NCBI RefSeq assembly: GCF_022829545.1
Contig: NZ_JAKSYM010000190.1
Location: forward strand, 1 to 37,548
Length of the DNA stretch: 37,548 nt
DNA from: Methylobacterium sp. J-030
GTDB taxonomy: Bacteria > Pseudomonadota > Alphaproteobacteria > Rhizobiales > Beijerinckiaceae
Direction: 5' to 3'
Shown: piece by piece, positions 1-8,109 of the stretch
Numbering within the stretch: the first letter of the stretch is position 1
How the letters are laid out: the number at the start of each line of letters is the position of its first letter
The notes under the pieces: model-generated
Told to the model about the DNA's origin: nothing
Seen by the model: only the letters and a program-made list of their open reading frames with translations
Databases searched by the model: none
Translations under genes and position numbers: made by a program

Positions 1-179
1 CCGAGCGAATGCTGCTCACCGTGGACGAGTGCCACGCAGCCAAATTCACGGCGGCGCAGTGCCGGCAGGCCATCGATCTGCTGTCCGGCGTCACCTTCGC
101 CGAGGTCCGGCAGTGGGCGCAGCGGACGGGCTTCAAGGTCCGGCGCCGGTACGATTTGCCAACGCAAGAGGCGGCCTGA
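1..179 (+). CDS. C-terminal part of an unrecognised small element gene
   Basis: An open frame enters from the left edge and stops with TGA at 177-179. The readable part encodes about 58 residues, ending in a basic stretch (KVRRRYDL) and PTQEAA. An in-frame ATG at position 9 has no convincing ribosome binding site, so the true start is probably upstream of the window, although a complete 56-residue protein cannot be excluded. No family is recognised. Direction and spacing match the string of small rightward genes that follow. Confidence 0.45.
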   Translation, partial: ERMLLTVDECHAAKFTAAQCRQAIDLLSGVTFAEVRQWAQRTGFKVRRRYDLPTQEAA

Positions 180-277
180 TCATGACCGACCGCCCCGCCT
201 CAGACACCCTCGCCGCTGCGCTCCACGGCGAGATGGTTGCAACCCGCCGCTTGCCGGCCTTGCGCCTGCTTGTGAAG

Positions 278-598
278 CTACTCGCCTTTCAGCGGATCGT
301 TGAGGCCAGTCTCCTCGTCCTCCGAGACGATGCCGGTCGGCCGGTTCTGAGGTTTAGCTGCTTCGCTCGGCGCTTGATCCTCCGGGCAGCCATCCGCGCC
401 CAAACGCTTCTTGCGGACACGCTCGACGCGCGCCGCTTCCTCAGGGGTCAACGTCGCCCCGCCACTCTCATCGCGAGCCAAGGGCACCTCCCACTGTGTT
501 CTGGCCTCCACGGCGTCAGACGAGCGCAGGCCTTTCAGGGCGAAGTACCTGAGTCGGTCGCACGTTCCGACGCGCGCCATCCTCGGGAGGTGTGCCAT
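278..598 (-). CDS. Hypothetical hydrophilic protein on the opposite strand
   Basis: This leftward frame encodes about 106 residues. The protein is hydrophilic and highly charged, with an acidic C-terminal third (EDEETGLNDPLKGE), and has no membrane segment. It ends at a TAG at 278-280. Two starts are possible: ATG at 598, which shares the CCATGG at 595-600 with the start of the next rightward gene, or ATG at 580 (MARVGT). Neither has a well-spaced ribosome binding site. It is the only leftward gene in the element part of the window. I favour it over the rightward frame across the same bases because that frame gives an arginine-rich, low-complexity product typical of a shadow. No family is recognised. 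Confidence 0.45.
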   Translation of the reverse strand: MAHLPRMARVGTCDRLRYFALKGLRSSDAVEARTQWEVPLARDESGGATLTPEEAARVERVRKKRLGADGCPEDQAPSEAAKPQNRPTGIVSEDEETGLNDPLKGE

Positions 599-881
599 GG
601 GTGAGCGCTCGCCCTTCCGCACTGGCGACAGCATCTTGCACGAGCCGTCCGGCGAGACCTGGGTTTGCGCCTGGGCTGACCCGGAGACCGGCTACCTGTC
701 CTGGCTCGGCTGGCCGCCGGACGGCGAAGCGCTGATCGCCGACTGCGAGTTGGTGAGGGCTGCGACCGACGAGGAGCACCGGAAGTGGCTGGGCGATCTG
801 AAGCGCTCCACGCGCCGCGATGCCGGCCGCGCGCTGCGCCTCTACGGCGATCCAGATGCCGATCCGAAGGATGCGCGCTGA
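597..881 (+). CDS. Hypothetical element protein, 94 aa
   Basis: The ATG at 597 is preceded by a strong ribosome binding site (GGGAGG at 585-590), which fixes the start inside a longer open frame. The product has an N-terminal half rich in Trp and Gly (WVCAWADPETGYLSWLGWPP) and a basic, Arg-rich C-terminus. The phrase GDSILHEPSGETWVCAWAD resembles short phage and island proteins, but no named domain can be assigned. Its TGA (879-881) overlaps the ATG of the next gene by one base, indicating a translationally coupled operon. Confidence 0.7.
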   Translation: MGERSPFRTGDSILHEPSGETWVCAWADPETGYLSWLGWPPDGEALIADCELVRAATDEEHRKWLGDLKRSTRRDAGRALRLYGDPDADPKDAR

Positions 882-1300
882 TGGTCGCTTATTCCTTCAA
901 GAAGCGGTTCGGCCCGCCCATCCTCGCCGGCACCAAGGCGCAGACGATCCGGGCCGAGCGCGCGGGCAAGTCCCGCCACGCCCGCCCTGACGAGTTCGTG
1001 CAGCTCTACACCGGCTTGCGCACGCGCCAGTGCACCAAACTCGGTGAGGCGCGATGCTTGGCGGCTTGGCCGATCAAGATGGACCTGATTGTCGGCATCG
1101 TCTTCGCCAACGATGGCTGGATCCGCCCCGCGCCAGACCTCGATGAGTTCGCACGCCAGGACGGCTTTCAGGACTGGTGGGAGCTCGTCGCCTTCTGGGT
1201 GGTCGAGCATCCGGGCGTCGAACTGTTCGAGGGCGTGCTCATCCGCTGGCAGCCGCTGGTTCCGGCGTCCGAGCTCGACATCGCCGGGGTGGCGGCATGA
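881..1300 (+). CDS. ASCH-domain-like protein, 139 aa
   Basis: The ATG at 881 overlaps the preceding stop (TGATG). The N-terminal pattern YSFKKRFGPPILAGTKAQTIR, followed by a basic stretch and VQLYTGLRTRQC, matches the small ASCH-type proteins common in alphaproteobacterial prophages. These have a beta-barrel fold related to PUA domains and are thought to bind RNA or nucleotides. The length fits a single domain. The C-terminal part contains a Trp-rich segment (FQDWWELVAFWVV) often seen after the barrel. Its molecular substrate is unknown. It sits within an overlapping run of small element genes, and its stop overlaps the next start. Confidence 0.65.
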   Translation: MVAYSFKKRFGPPILAGTKAQTIRAERAGKSRHARPDEFVQLYTGLRTRQCTKLGEARCLAAWPIKMDLIVGIVFANDGWIRPAPDLDEFARQDGFQDWWELVAFWVVEHPGVELFEGVLIRWQPLVPASELDIAGVAA

Positions 1301-1572
1301 CGAGCGACGACGCTTTCATGATGCTGTCCGGCGTCCGCTACTGCCTCGGCCGCCACAGCTATGCGCCGAGCCTATGTTGCGGCTGGCTCAAGGCGAAGTG
1401 GTCCGACATCGATCAACGTGACCGTGCGCAGATCGTGCGTGAAGTCGGCGAGCATATCGCGGGCGTCGAGCAAGGCCGCTGGCACAACGTGCAGGCTGGC
1501 TGGGAAAGCGATCTGCGCACGTGGCGCGCCTTCCACGCCTGGGCGGTCGATAGCTCGGAAGCCGCCGCATGA
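1297..1572 (+). CDS. Hypothetical element protein, 91 aa
   Basis: The ATG at 1297 overlaps the preceding gene's stop by four bases, and the TGA overlaps the following ATG in the same way. The product starts MTSDDAFMMLSGVRYCLGRH and is rich in Trp, with Cys at the YCLG and CCGW positions. It has no signal peptide or membrane segment. Similar short proteins occur in phages and islands, but I cannot name the family. The overlapping arrangement supports a real gene in a polycistronic unit. Confidence 0.65.
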   Translation: MTSDDAFMMLSGVRYCLGRHSYAPSLCCGWLKAKWSDIDQRDRAQIVREVGEHIAGVEQGRWHNVQAGWESDLRTWRAFHAWAVDSSEAAA

Positions 1573-1937
1573 CGAAGCGCGCTCCCAAGCTCCCGCCCCC
1601 GACCCGACAGGACCGCGAAGCTGCGGCGATCGCCGCTGAGGCTCTGGCCGCCGCCCTCGCGGATCCGACCACCATGGGCGAGCGCGCGGTGATGTTCCTC
1701 GACCTCGACCGCCCGCGTCGCGGCGAGTGCCACATCACCTGGTCGAACCTGCCCGGCTTCCTCCAGGTCAACGACCGCTATTCCCACGCCTGCCTGCCGG
1801 GCTGGGAATACACCAAGGCCGAGATCGCCCTGGAGATGATCCCGGATCTGCGGGCGCTGGCCGAGCATGGCGTGCGGCCGTGCCTGCCGACGGACGGCAA
1901 GCCCGCGACCCCGGATCTGTTCGGGGTGATGTTATGA
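1569..1937 (+). CDS. Hypothetical element protein, 122 aa
   Basis: This gene starts at ATG 1569 inside the end of its upstream neighbour. An Ala-rich helix (roughly residues 15-32) is followed by a more globular part containing MFLDLDRPRRGECHITW and LPGWEYTKAEIALEMIPDLRAL. It has no signal peptide, membrane segment or recognised motif. The stop at 1937 overlaps the start at 1934 of the next gene, so it is probably co-translated with its neighbours. Confidence 0.6.
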   Translation: MTKRAPKLPPPTRQDREAAAIAAEALAAALADPTTMGERAVMFLDLDRPRRGECHITWSNLPGFLQVNDRYSHACLPGWEYTKAEIALEMIPDLRALAEHGVRPCLPTDGKPATPDLFGVML

Positions 1938-2254
1938 GCCCCTCCAGCAAGCACCACCGGTCCACCCCGACCAAGATGATCTACGCGCTCTGGCTGACCT
2001 TCGATCAGGCCGGCAACGTGCGCCTCAACCGCGAGAGCCCGCGTCTGTCTCCGGATGAGCGCGCCATGCGCGTCGAGGTCCGGCTTCCGAAGGCGCTGTG
2101 GAACATTCCTGAGCTGTCGGCCGAGATCACCGTCCCGGATCCGGGCCAGCCAGGCGCCATCGCCGCCCGCATCGAGCAGTTCGCCGATCAGCTGAAGACG
2201 GCCGTCGGCTGCGACGTGGTGCTGACCGTGAAGCCAACCGAGGAGCCGCGATGA
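1934..2254 (+). CDS. Hypothetical element protein, 106 aa
   Basis: The ATG at 1934 overlaps the preceding stop by four bases. After a short basic N-terminus the protein has alternating beta-like segments (IYALWLTFDQAGNVRLN, MRVEVRLPKALW, AEITVPDP) and ends in VVLTVKPTEEPR. This suggests a small alpha/beta protein without membrane segments. No family is recognised. The stop overlaps the next start at 2251. Confidence 0.6.
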   Translation: MSPSSKHHRSTPTKMIYALWLTFDQAGNVRLNRESPRLSPDERAMRVEVRLPKALWNIPELSAEITVPDPGQPGAIAARIEQFADQLKTAVGCDVVLTVKPTEEPR

Positions 2255-2487
2255 TGGGTGAGCCTAAAAACCGGCCGAGCGTCGCCGACCTCTCCTACGA
2301 GGCGCAGCAGCGCATCGAGGCGATGAAGAGCCAGCTGCTCATCGCCTTCGTGAACCGCCTCGGCGGCACGCTCACCATCCCGGTCGACGAGGTCGACGGC
2401 ACTGGCGCCTTCAACCTGCTCATGGGCGCCGATGACGAAGCGCGGACCTTCACGTTCCGCGTCGAGCGGAAGGATCAGCGCTCATGA
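2251..2487 (+). CDS. Hypothetical element protein, 78 aa
   Basis: The start overlaps the stop of the previous gene; either of two tandem ATGs (2251 and 2254) could be used. The product has a central amphipathic helix (YEAQQRIEAMKSQLLIAFVNRL), then GGTLTIPVDEVDGTGAFNLLM and a C-terminal beta-like TFTFRVER. The GTLTIPVDEVDGTG segment resembles short phage proteins of unknown role. Its stop overlaps the next ATG (2484) by four bases. Confidence 0.6.
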   Translation: MMGEPKNRPSVADLSYEAQQRIEAMKSQLLIAFVNRLGGTLTIPVDEVDGTGAFNLLMGADDEARTFTFRVERKDQRS

Positions 2488-2708
2488 AGCTTACCCTCGA
2501 ACCTACCGACCGCATCGAGGACGTCCGCGGCACACCCTGCCGGGTTTGGTCGGGGACTACGGATGCCGGAACGCCGGTCCTGGCCTGGATCCCGGCCGTG
2601 CAGCCGCAGACGCACGACCCGGACGAGCTCGCAGCCTTCGAGGCCGAACTCCGCAAGATGCCCTACCGGCGCGAGCTCGTGTCGTTCGACCTGCGGATGG
2701 TGGAATGA
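2484..2708 (+). CDS. Hypothetical element protein, 74 aa
   Basis: A short protein starting at ATG 2484, overlapping its upstream neighbour. It reads as a small beta-rich domain (RGTPCRVWSGTTDAGTPVLAWIPAVQ) followed by a helix (DELAAFEAELRKM). No signal peptide or known motif is visible. One base separates its stop from the start of the DUF5131 gene, so the two are probably translated from one message. Function unknown. Confidence 0.6.
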   Translation: MKLTLEPTDRIEDVRGTPCRVWSGTTDAGTPVLAWIPAVQPQTHDPDELAAFEAELRKMPYRRELVSFDLRMVE

Positions 2709-2709
2709 G

Positions 2710-3681
<972 letters not shown>

Positions 3682-3700
3682 CGTCTGAGGAGATCCGCCC

Positions 3701-4066
3701 ATGCCGTCGCCGTCCCTCGTCCACGCCGCCCGTCGCGCCCCCGATGCGTGCCGCCACGTCTTCCGCATGGCCCGTGTCATGGCCGACCGGAAGAACGGTC
3801 CGGAGGGCGCCTGCACGGTCGTCCACCTGTTCCAGGCCGGGTTCACCGAGGCGCAGGTCGCCGCCTATCGCGACCCGGCCCGGGCGCTCCTGCAGGGCCT
3901 GCCGCTGGGGCTGAAGACGGACCCGCCCGGGCGCCGCGAGGCCGAGGCGGCCGTGGAAGCGGTCCGGGAGATCCGGTTCGCGCGCGTGGCCGAACGGTAT
4001 TTGGCAGGACGCGCCTGGGCGCCACCGGTTGTCCAGGAGAGCGCCGCTCCGGAGGCGATGTCGTGA
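3701..4066 (+). CDS. Hypothetical element protein, 121 aa
   Basis: Starts at ATG 3701, 19 bases after the DUF5131 gene; GAGGAGA at about 3687-3693 is a good ribosome binding site. The protein is mostly helical by composition and contains FQAGFTEAQVAAYRDPARALLQG, which looks like a helix-turn-helix-sized element, followed by an Ala/Glu-rich helix. No named family is assigned. Its stop overlaps the GTG start of the GapR-like gene by four bases. Confidence 0.6.
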   Translation: MPSPSLVHAARRAPDACRHVFRMARVMADRKNGPEGACTVVHLFQAGFTEAQVAAYRDPARALLQGLPLGLKTDPPGRREAEAAVEAVREIRFARVAERYLAGRAWAPPVVQESAAPEAMS

Positions 4067-4338
4067 CCGCCGGCCTCAACACATCCCCCGACGTTTCCTC
4101 GGCCGAGGGCGTAGCCGCCGACGAGCTCAAGCAGTTCATCGAGCGCCTGGAGCGCATGGACGAGGAGATCGCCGACCTACGGGAAGGCCGGAAGGAGATC
4201 GTCTCCGAGGCCAAGGGCCGGGGCTTCGACACGAAGGCGATCGCCACGATCCTCCGGATCCGGAGGCAGGACCACAGCGAGCGCCAGGAGCAGGAGGCGA
4301 TCCTGGAGCTGTATCAGCAAGCGCTGGGGATGATGTGA
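4063..4338 (+). CDS. GapR-like DNA-binding protein (DUF2312)
   Basis: A GTG start at 4063 overlaps the preceding stop. The 91-residue product matches DUF2312/GapR throughout its core: LKQFIERLERMDEEIADL, REGRKEIVSEAKGRGFDTKAIATIL and a C-terminal QEAILELYQQALGM. GapR of Caulobacter is a nucleoid-associated protein that clamps overtwisted DNA ahead of replication and transcription. The long N-terminal helix and the basic RKEIVSEAKGRGFDTKAI segment are the characteristic features. This copy lies inside an integrated element, so it is probably an element-borne paralogue; the host normally has its own. The TGA overlaps the next ATG by one base. Confidence 0.85.
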   Translation: MTAGLNTSPDVSSAEGVAADELKQFIERLERMDEEIADLREGRKEIVSEAKGRGFDTKAIATILRIRRQDHSERQEQEAILELYQQALGMM

Positions 4339-4568
4339 TGGGTCAGCTTCGCCTCATCCCGCCCGACGGTGCCGACTGGACGATCGACGCGACGCCTACG
4401 CCCGACGGCGTCGAGCTCGCGATCGCCTTCACGCTCCAGGGCCAGCCCATCACCGCGCGGTTCGCCATGGATCGCCCGGGTGCACGGACGCTGTCCGACA
4501 GCCTGCGCGCGGCCGCCGGCGACGGCACGATGCGCACCTTCCCGCACCCGCAGATCCCGGAGGCCTGA
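4338..4568 (+). CDS. Hypothetical element protein, 76 aa
   Basis: The ATG at 4338 overlaps the stop of the GapR-like gene (TGATG). The protein begins MGQLRLIPPDGADWTIDATP and has two beta-like strands, VELAIAFTL and PITARFAM, then ARTLSDSLRAA. It could be a small single-sheet domain. No signal peptide or known family is seen. Coupling to the GapR-like gene is the only functional clue. Confidence 0.6.
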   Translation: MGQLRLIPPDGADWTIDATPTPDGVELAIAFTLQGQPITARFAMDRPGARTLSDSLRAAAGDGTMRTFPHPQIPEA

Positions 4569-4572
4569 GGCC

Positions 4573-5064
4573 ATGGCGACAACAGACGTGAGCGTGCCGG
4601 CCTTCGGCGATGCGGGCTTGAGCACGGACATCCCGACGATCGTCGCGGCGGCCGTGATGGCGCTGCCGTTCGCGAGCTACGACAATCCGGACATCGCGGC
4701 CGAGCGGCATGGCAAGATCCAGGAGGTGGTGCTGCAGGCGCTCGCCTCGGCCGGCGTCAGCGCGCGCGGCTTCCCTCTGACCCTCACGCCCGACCTGCTC
4801 GACGTGCTGGGCATGCCGAACTTCCGCGCCTGCCCGATGGCGCACGCCTTCCGTGAGGCGGGCCGTGCCGAGATCAAGCGGCGTTCAGAGGACGAGCAGG
4901 CTTTCGTCCTCCACTGGCTGACGACGCTCGTGCTTGAGCACGGGGCGGACTGGCGGCGGGTTGCCGGTGAGACGATGCAACCCGTCATCGAGGAGGCGAA
5001 GGCGGCGATCGCAGCCCGGGATGCGGAGCGGGCGGCCAAGGATGCCGGGAGGCCGGAGCCGTGA
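4573..5064 (+). CDS. Hypothetical element protein, 163 aa
   Basis: Starts at ATG 4573, five bases after its neighbour's stop. The product is largely helical. It contains DIPTIVAAAVMALPF near the N-terminus, FRACPMAHAFREAGRAEIKRR in the middle, and a C-terminal charged Ala/Glu/Lys/Arg helix (EEAKAAIAARDAERAAKD) that may form a coiled coil. No enzyme motif is visible. Its stop overlaps the GTG start of the excisionase-like gene. Function unknown. Confidence 0.6.
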   Translation: MATTDVSVPAFGDAGLSTDIPTIVAAAVMALPFASYDNPDIAAERHGKIQEVVLQALASAGVSARGFPLTLTPDLLDVLGMPNFRACPMAHAFREAGRAEIKRRSEDEQAFVLHWLTTLVLEHGADWRRVAGETMQPVIEEAKAAIAARDAERAAKDAGRPEP

Positions 5065-5348
5065 CACGCAGTGACCGTCATTCGGGTGAAGGGAAGGGGA
5101 GAGCTCTGCCGCTGCCTGCGAGCCGTCTGCTGACGCTGCCAGAGGCCGCAGCCTACTGCCGGTTGTCTCCGCCCGCATTCGAGCGGGCGTGCCCTATTAC
5201 GCCGCTCTCGCTCTCGCCCGATGCCCGTCTCGATAAGCGGCTGCTGCGCTATGATCGCAAGGCGCTCGATCGGTGGCTCGACGGCCTGTCCGGTCTGACG
5301 GACGATACCGCTGATTCCACCGACTGGGGCGCGAAGGTATTCGGGTGA
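5061..5348 (+). CDS. Excisionase-like helix-turn-helix protein
   Basis: A 95-residue product from a GTG at 5061, overlapping the upstream stop by four bases. Residues about 23-40 (LLTLPEAAAYCRLSPPAFER) match the helix-turn-helix of AlpA/excisionase-type proteins. The tail, LRYDRKALDRWLDGL, is the typical DNA-facing end of that family. Proteins of this kind sit just upstream of tyrosine integrases and direct excision or regulate element genes. Here it overlaps the integrase start by four bases, which supports that role by position. The family call is from motif and context. Confidence 0.65.
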   Translation: MTRSDRHSGEGKGRALPLPASRLLTLPEAAAYCRLSPPAFERACPITPLSLSPDARLDKRLLRYDRKALDRWLDGLSGLTDDTADSTDWGAKVFG

Positions 5349-6415
5349 CGACACGGCATAAGATCGCGGGCGTGAAGCGGTTCTGGTCCGCGAAGGCTGG
5401 TAAGACCTATTACTACCACCGTGCGAGCGGCGCCCGCATCCATTCCGAGCCCGGCACCGCCGCCTTCATCAGCGAAGTGGACCGACTCAACCAGGCCTGG
5501 AAGGCGAAGGCCGTCGCCAAGAACACGCTGGGCCACCTCATCTCCGAATACCGGAAGACGCCAGAATACCTGCGACTCAAGCCGATCACGAAAACCGACT
5601 ACGAGCGCGTGCTGATCATGTTCGAGAAGGCCGGCGGCATGCCGCTCTCTGCGATAACACGCGCGCAGGTCTTCACATGGCGGAACCAGGCTTTCGCCAA
5701 GCACAAGCGCCGGTTTGCCAACTACGTGGTGCAGGTGCTCTCCCGAATGCTCGGCGTCGGGGTGAACCTCGGGCTGCTGGAGACGAACCCCGCGCTGCGC
5801 GTGGAGAAGATCCGCAAGGCCACAGGCGAGACGCACCGGAACAGGCCGTGGGCGAGCGATGAGCGCGAGGCGGTGCTCGCCGCCGCGCCGATCCAATTGA
5901 AGGCACCGCTCGCCTTCATGCGCTACCTCGGCGCCCGGCTGGGCGACGTGCGCACGATGCCGGCTGCGGCCTACCAGGCCGGAATGATTACCTTCCGGAC
6001 CGGGAAGGGCGACGTCGAGGTGTGCGTGCCTTGCCCTGCGCCACTGGCCGCGATCCTCGAACAGCGGCTGCCGAGCCGAACGCACCTGTTCGTGACGTCC
6101 GAGGGAACACCCTGGACCGATGGCGGCTGGAACGCATCCTGGCGCAAGCTGCGCACGAGACTTGAGGAGGCGGGCAAGGTGCGGCCCGGCCTCACAGCGC
6201 ACGGGCTACGCCACAGCGTTGCGACCGACCTTCGCGAGCTGGGCAAAACGGATCGGGAGATCGCCGACATCCTCGGCCAGCGCACGACCTATGCCACGCC
6301 GGTCTATCACCGGACCGCGGACATGAAACGCTCAAATGCGCGGGTGATAGGCGAGCTGCACGGGGACGACCGTTCCGAGGAAAAGTCAAACTCAACGGCA
6401 AACTTACCAAGTTGA
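5345..6415 (+). CDS. int: Tyrosine-type site-specific integrase
   Basis: A 356-residue phage-type integrase with a GTG start at 5345. The N-terminal arm (FWSAKAGKTYYYHRASG) and core-binding domain (residues about 60-155) precede the catalytic domain. Visible catalytic residues are Arg198 (GARLGD), Lys221 (TGKGD), His286 and Arg289 (HGLRH) and the nucleophile Tyr321 (PVYHRTAD). The usual second histidine is Gln312 (LGQRT), a substitution seen in many island integrases. The gene lies 36 bases from the 3' end of tRNA-Gln, pointing to that tRNA as the attachment site. It recombines DNA to insert and, with an excisionase, remove the element. Confidence 0.93.
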   Translation: MTTRHKIAGVKRFWSAKAGKTYYYHRASGARIHSEPGTAAFISEVDRLNQAWKAKAVAKNTLGHLISEYRKTPEYLRLKPITKTDYERVLIMFEKAGGMPLSAITRAQVFTWRNQAFAKHKRRFANYVVQVLSRMLGVGVNLGLLETNPALRVEKIRKATGETHRNRPWASDEREAVLAAAPIQLKAPLAFMRYLGARLGDVRTMPAAAYQAGMITFRTGKGDVEVCVPCPAPLAAILEQRLPSRTHLFVTSEGTPWTDGGWNASWRKLRTRLEEAGKVRPGLTAHGLRHSVATDLRELGKTDREIADILGQRTTYATPVYHRTADMKRSNARVIGELHGDDRSEEKSNSTANLPS

Positions 6416-6451
6416 GTGAGAGTCGGATCGTCTAAGGTATTGAACTTACAG

Positions 6452-6476
6452 TGGCTGGGGGACCTGGATTCGAACC
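6452..6476. other. Probable attachment-site region (element right end)
   Basis: The 3' part of tRNA-Gln (CCA end, acceptor strand and T-arm) is the side facing the integrase. Integrases of this type normally recombine at a 15-60 base core in this part of a tRNA gene. The exact core cannot be delimited because the second copy, at the far end of the element, lies outside the window. Confidence 0.4.
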
Positions 6477-6525
6477 AGGACTAGAGGAGTCAGAGTCCAC
6501 CGTTCTACCGTTAAACTATCCCCCA
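6452..6525 (-). tRNA. tRNA-Gln (anticodon CTG)
   Basis: On the minus strand the sequence begins TGGGGGATAG, has a D-arm with GGTAGAAC, an anticodon loop CTCTGAC (anticodon CTG, glutamine), a T-arm GGTTCGAATCC and an encoded CCA at 6452-6454. The 7-bp acceptor stem is intact. The anticodon stem has one T-T mismatch. Its 3' end faces the integrase gene, so the 3' part of the gene is the probable attachment-site core. The tRNA is whole, as expected at the end where integration regenerates it. Confidence 0.95.
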
Positions 6526-6632
6526 ATCGGCCGTAGGCCGCGTCCCGCCGTCGCAAGGACGGTTAAGAACCGGCCGCGCTGCATTCAGCGGCGTCAGGCG
6601 TGGGCGGTCAGATAGGCGGAATGGCCTTGCAG

Positions 6633-6656
6633 GTCAACCGGTCTTCTCCGGTTGAC
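6633..6656. other. Perfect 9-bp inverted repeat between two tRNA genes
   Basis: GTCAACCGG (6633-6641) and CCGGTTGAC (6648-6656) flank a 6-base loop. The repeat lies between the divergent tRNA-Gln and tRNA-Ser genes, about 45 bases before the start of tRNA-Ser. There is no T-run on either side, so it is not a classical terminator. It could be a regulatory hairpin or an operator. Confidence 0.4.
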
Positions 6657-6701
6657 GGGAGATCGGCCCCCGCCGTAACGATCGGGTTGCGGAAGCCGTC
6701 T

Positions 6702-6791
6702 GGAAGGGTGGCCGAGTGGTTTAAGGCAGCGGTCTTGAAAACCGCCGTGGGGGCAACTCCACCGTGGGTTCGAATCCCACCCCTTCCGCCA
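6702..6791 (+). tRNA. tRNA-Ser (anticodon TGA)
   Basis: A class II tRNA of 90 bases including the encoded CCA. The acceptor stem GGAAGGG (6702-6708) pairs with CCCTTCC (6781-6787). The anticodon loop CTTGAAA gives anticodon TGA, and a long variable arm (GTGGGGGCAACTCCAC) marks a serine tRNA. The T-arm is GGGTTCGAATCCC. A weak hairpin (GGCCGT 6822-6827, ACGGCC 6838-6843) downstream could help terminate the transcript. Confidence 0.96.
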
Positions 6792-6886
6792 ATCTGCTGC
6801 CTGCGCGTTGAGGCCGTCCGCAACCGCACGGCCATCGTCTTCAGCGCGCCACCGCTCGTTCGCGCAGGGCCTTCGCGGCTCGCCGT

Positions 6887-7867
6887 TTAAAAGTCGTAGA
6901 GCCGCTTGGGATTGTCGACGAGGATTCGGTCCCGTGTCGCACGGTCGGGTACCCACTCCGCGAGCAGGTTCAGCAGGCGTCCGTCATCGATGTTCTGCGC
7001 CGGCGCCAGATCCGTCGGCTTGCGATCCGGTCGCGGCGTGCTGTCCGGGTGCGGCCAGTCGCTGCCCCAGACGAGCTGATCCGGATTCGCCGCCACGAGG
7101 GCGCGGGCCAGCGGCATCACGACGGGATAGTCGGGCCCCCGGTTGGATGCGCGGTAGGCGCCCGACAGTTTCACCCAGGCTTTCCCGCTTCGCACAAGAT
7201 CGAGCACATCGCCAAAACCCGGTTGATCGGGCCCCAACGCAGCCTGCGCACCGGCGAAGTGATCGAACACGATGGGGACCGGCAGCGCGGCCAATTGCTG
7301 CTTCAGCGGTGCGATGACCGAGAGTCGGCTGTAGATCTGCAGGTGCCAGGGTCGTCCCCCGATCTGCTGGACGGCGGTGTCCAGCGCCTTGGCGGAGACC
7401 GCGGGATCGAAGACGCCGGCCTGTTCCAGATTGACCCGAATGCCGCGGATCCCCGCCTTGACCAGCGCATCGCGGCTGGCCGCGCCCGTGTCCGGCCCGA
7501 TCACCGCGACGCCCCGGGCGCGCTGCGGGCCGAGCACGCGCAGGCCATCGAGGGTGGCGGCATTGTCGGTGCCGTAGACACTCGGCGTCACGATGACGAC
7601 GCGGTCGAGCTTGAGCGCATGCTGGAGCGCGAGCAGGCTCTCGACCGGATCGACCGGAGGCGTGTAGGCGCGCCCGCTCCAGAACGGGAACTTCGCGGGA
7701 TCGGGAATGACGTGGACGTGGCTGTCGCAGGCACCTGCGGGGACCTCGAACGTCACGGGCGTCTTCACGGTCGGCGCATCCTGAGCCTGCGCGGCCCGAA
7801 CCGTCGTGCCCGCCAAGGCGAACCCTTTGGCGGCGGCAAGTGCCAGCGTCTGTCGGCGCGACAACAT
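6887..7867 (-). CDS. Exported amidohydrolase family 2 protein
   Basis: A 326-residue protein whose N-terminus (MLSRRQTLALAAAKGFALAG, then VRAAQAQ) has the twin-arginine pattern and a cleavable hydrophobic stretch, so it is probably exported folded to the periplasm. The metal-binding motif of the amidohydrolase superfamily appears as CDSHVHV (His50, His52). The C-terminal VWGSDWPHPDS carries the conserved Asp. This is the pattern of the 2-pyrone-4,6-dicarboxylate lactonase/amidohydrolase 2 group, which hydrolyses lactone or carboxylate C-O or C-C bonds. The real substrate cannot be told from sequence. It stands alone: the neighbour on one side is a tRNA gene and on the other a divergent small gene. 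Confidence 0.85.
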   Translation of the reverse strand: MLSRRQTLALAAAKGFALAGTTVRAAQAQDAPTVKTPVTFEVPAGACDSHVHVIPDPAKFPFWSGRAYTPPVDPVESLLALQHALKLDRVVIVTPSVYGTDNAATLDGLRVLGPQRARGVAVIGPDTGAASRDALVKAGIRGIRVNLEQAGVFDPAVSAKALDTAVQQIGGRPWHLQIYSRLSVIAPLKQQLAALPVPIVFDHFAGAQAALGPDQPGFGDVLDLVRSGKAWVKLSGAYRASNRGPDYPVVMPLARALVAANPDQLVWGSDWPHPDSTPRPDRKPTDLAPAQNIDDGRLLNLLAEWVPDRATRDRILVDNPKRLYDF

Positions 7868-8060
7868 GGGAGTTCCTCCGGATCTGGTACGGCCTTCTCT
7901 GGGCTCGCGGTCCCGATCCGACCACTCGGTCGGGAAAACCGCAAGCCGTTGGACCGATCACAAGTCGCGGTGACGCGGTGCTGATACGAGCGGCGTCCTC
8001 CGATCGTGTCGCGGGGCACCTTCGCCGAACGAGTTATCCACGCCCTGGAGGACGCGGCGC

Positions 8061-8085
8061 GGAACGTCGATCCTCCGCTGACATT
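8061..8085 (+). promoter_or_regulatory. Possible EcfG-type stress promoter
   Basis: GGAAC (8061-8065) and CATT (8082-8085) are separated by 16 bases. Promoters read by the alphaproteobacterial general stress sigma factor EcfG have GGAAC, 16-17 bases, then CGTT. One base of the -10 differs. The motif is 25 bases upstream of a small KGG-type gene, a class often under stress control. Confidence 0.35.
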
Positions 8086-8109
8086 GCCTTCGCGATCATG
8101 GAGGTGACG

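Noticed and set aside
29..604. A 191-codon plus-strand frame at the left edge
   Set aside because: The product after codon 50 is Arg-rich and patternless, and it conflicts with the stop of the edge gene and the start of the gene at 597. A short gene from ATG 182 cannot be excluded but has no support.
6416..6451. Possible terminator after the integrase
   Set aside because: No hairpin with a usable stem was found in these 36 bases.
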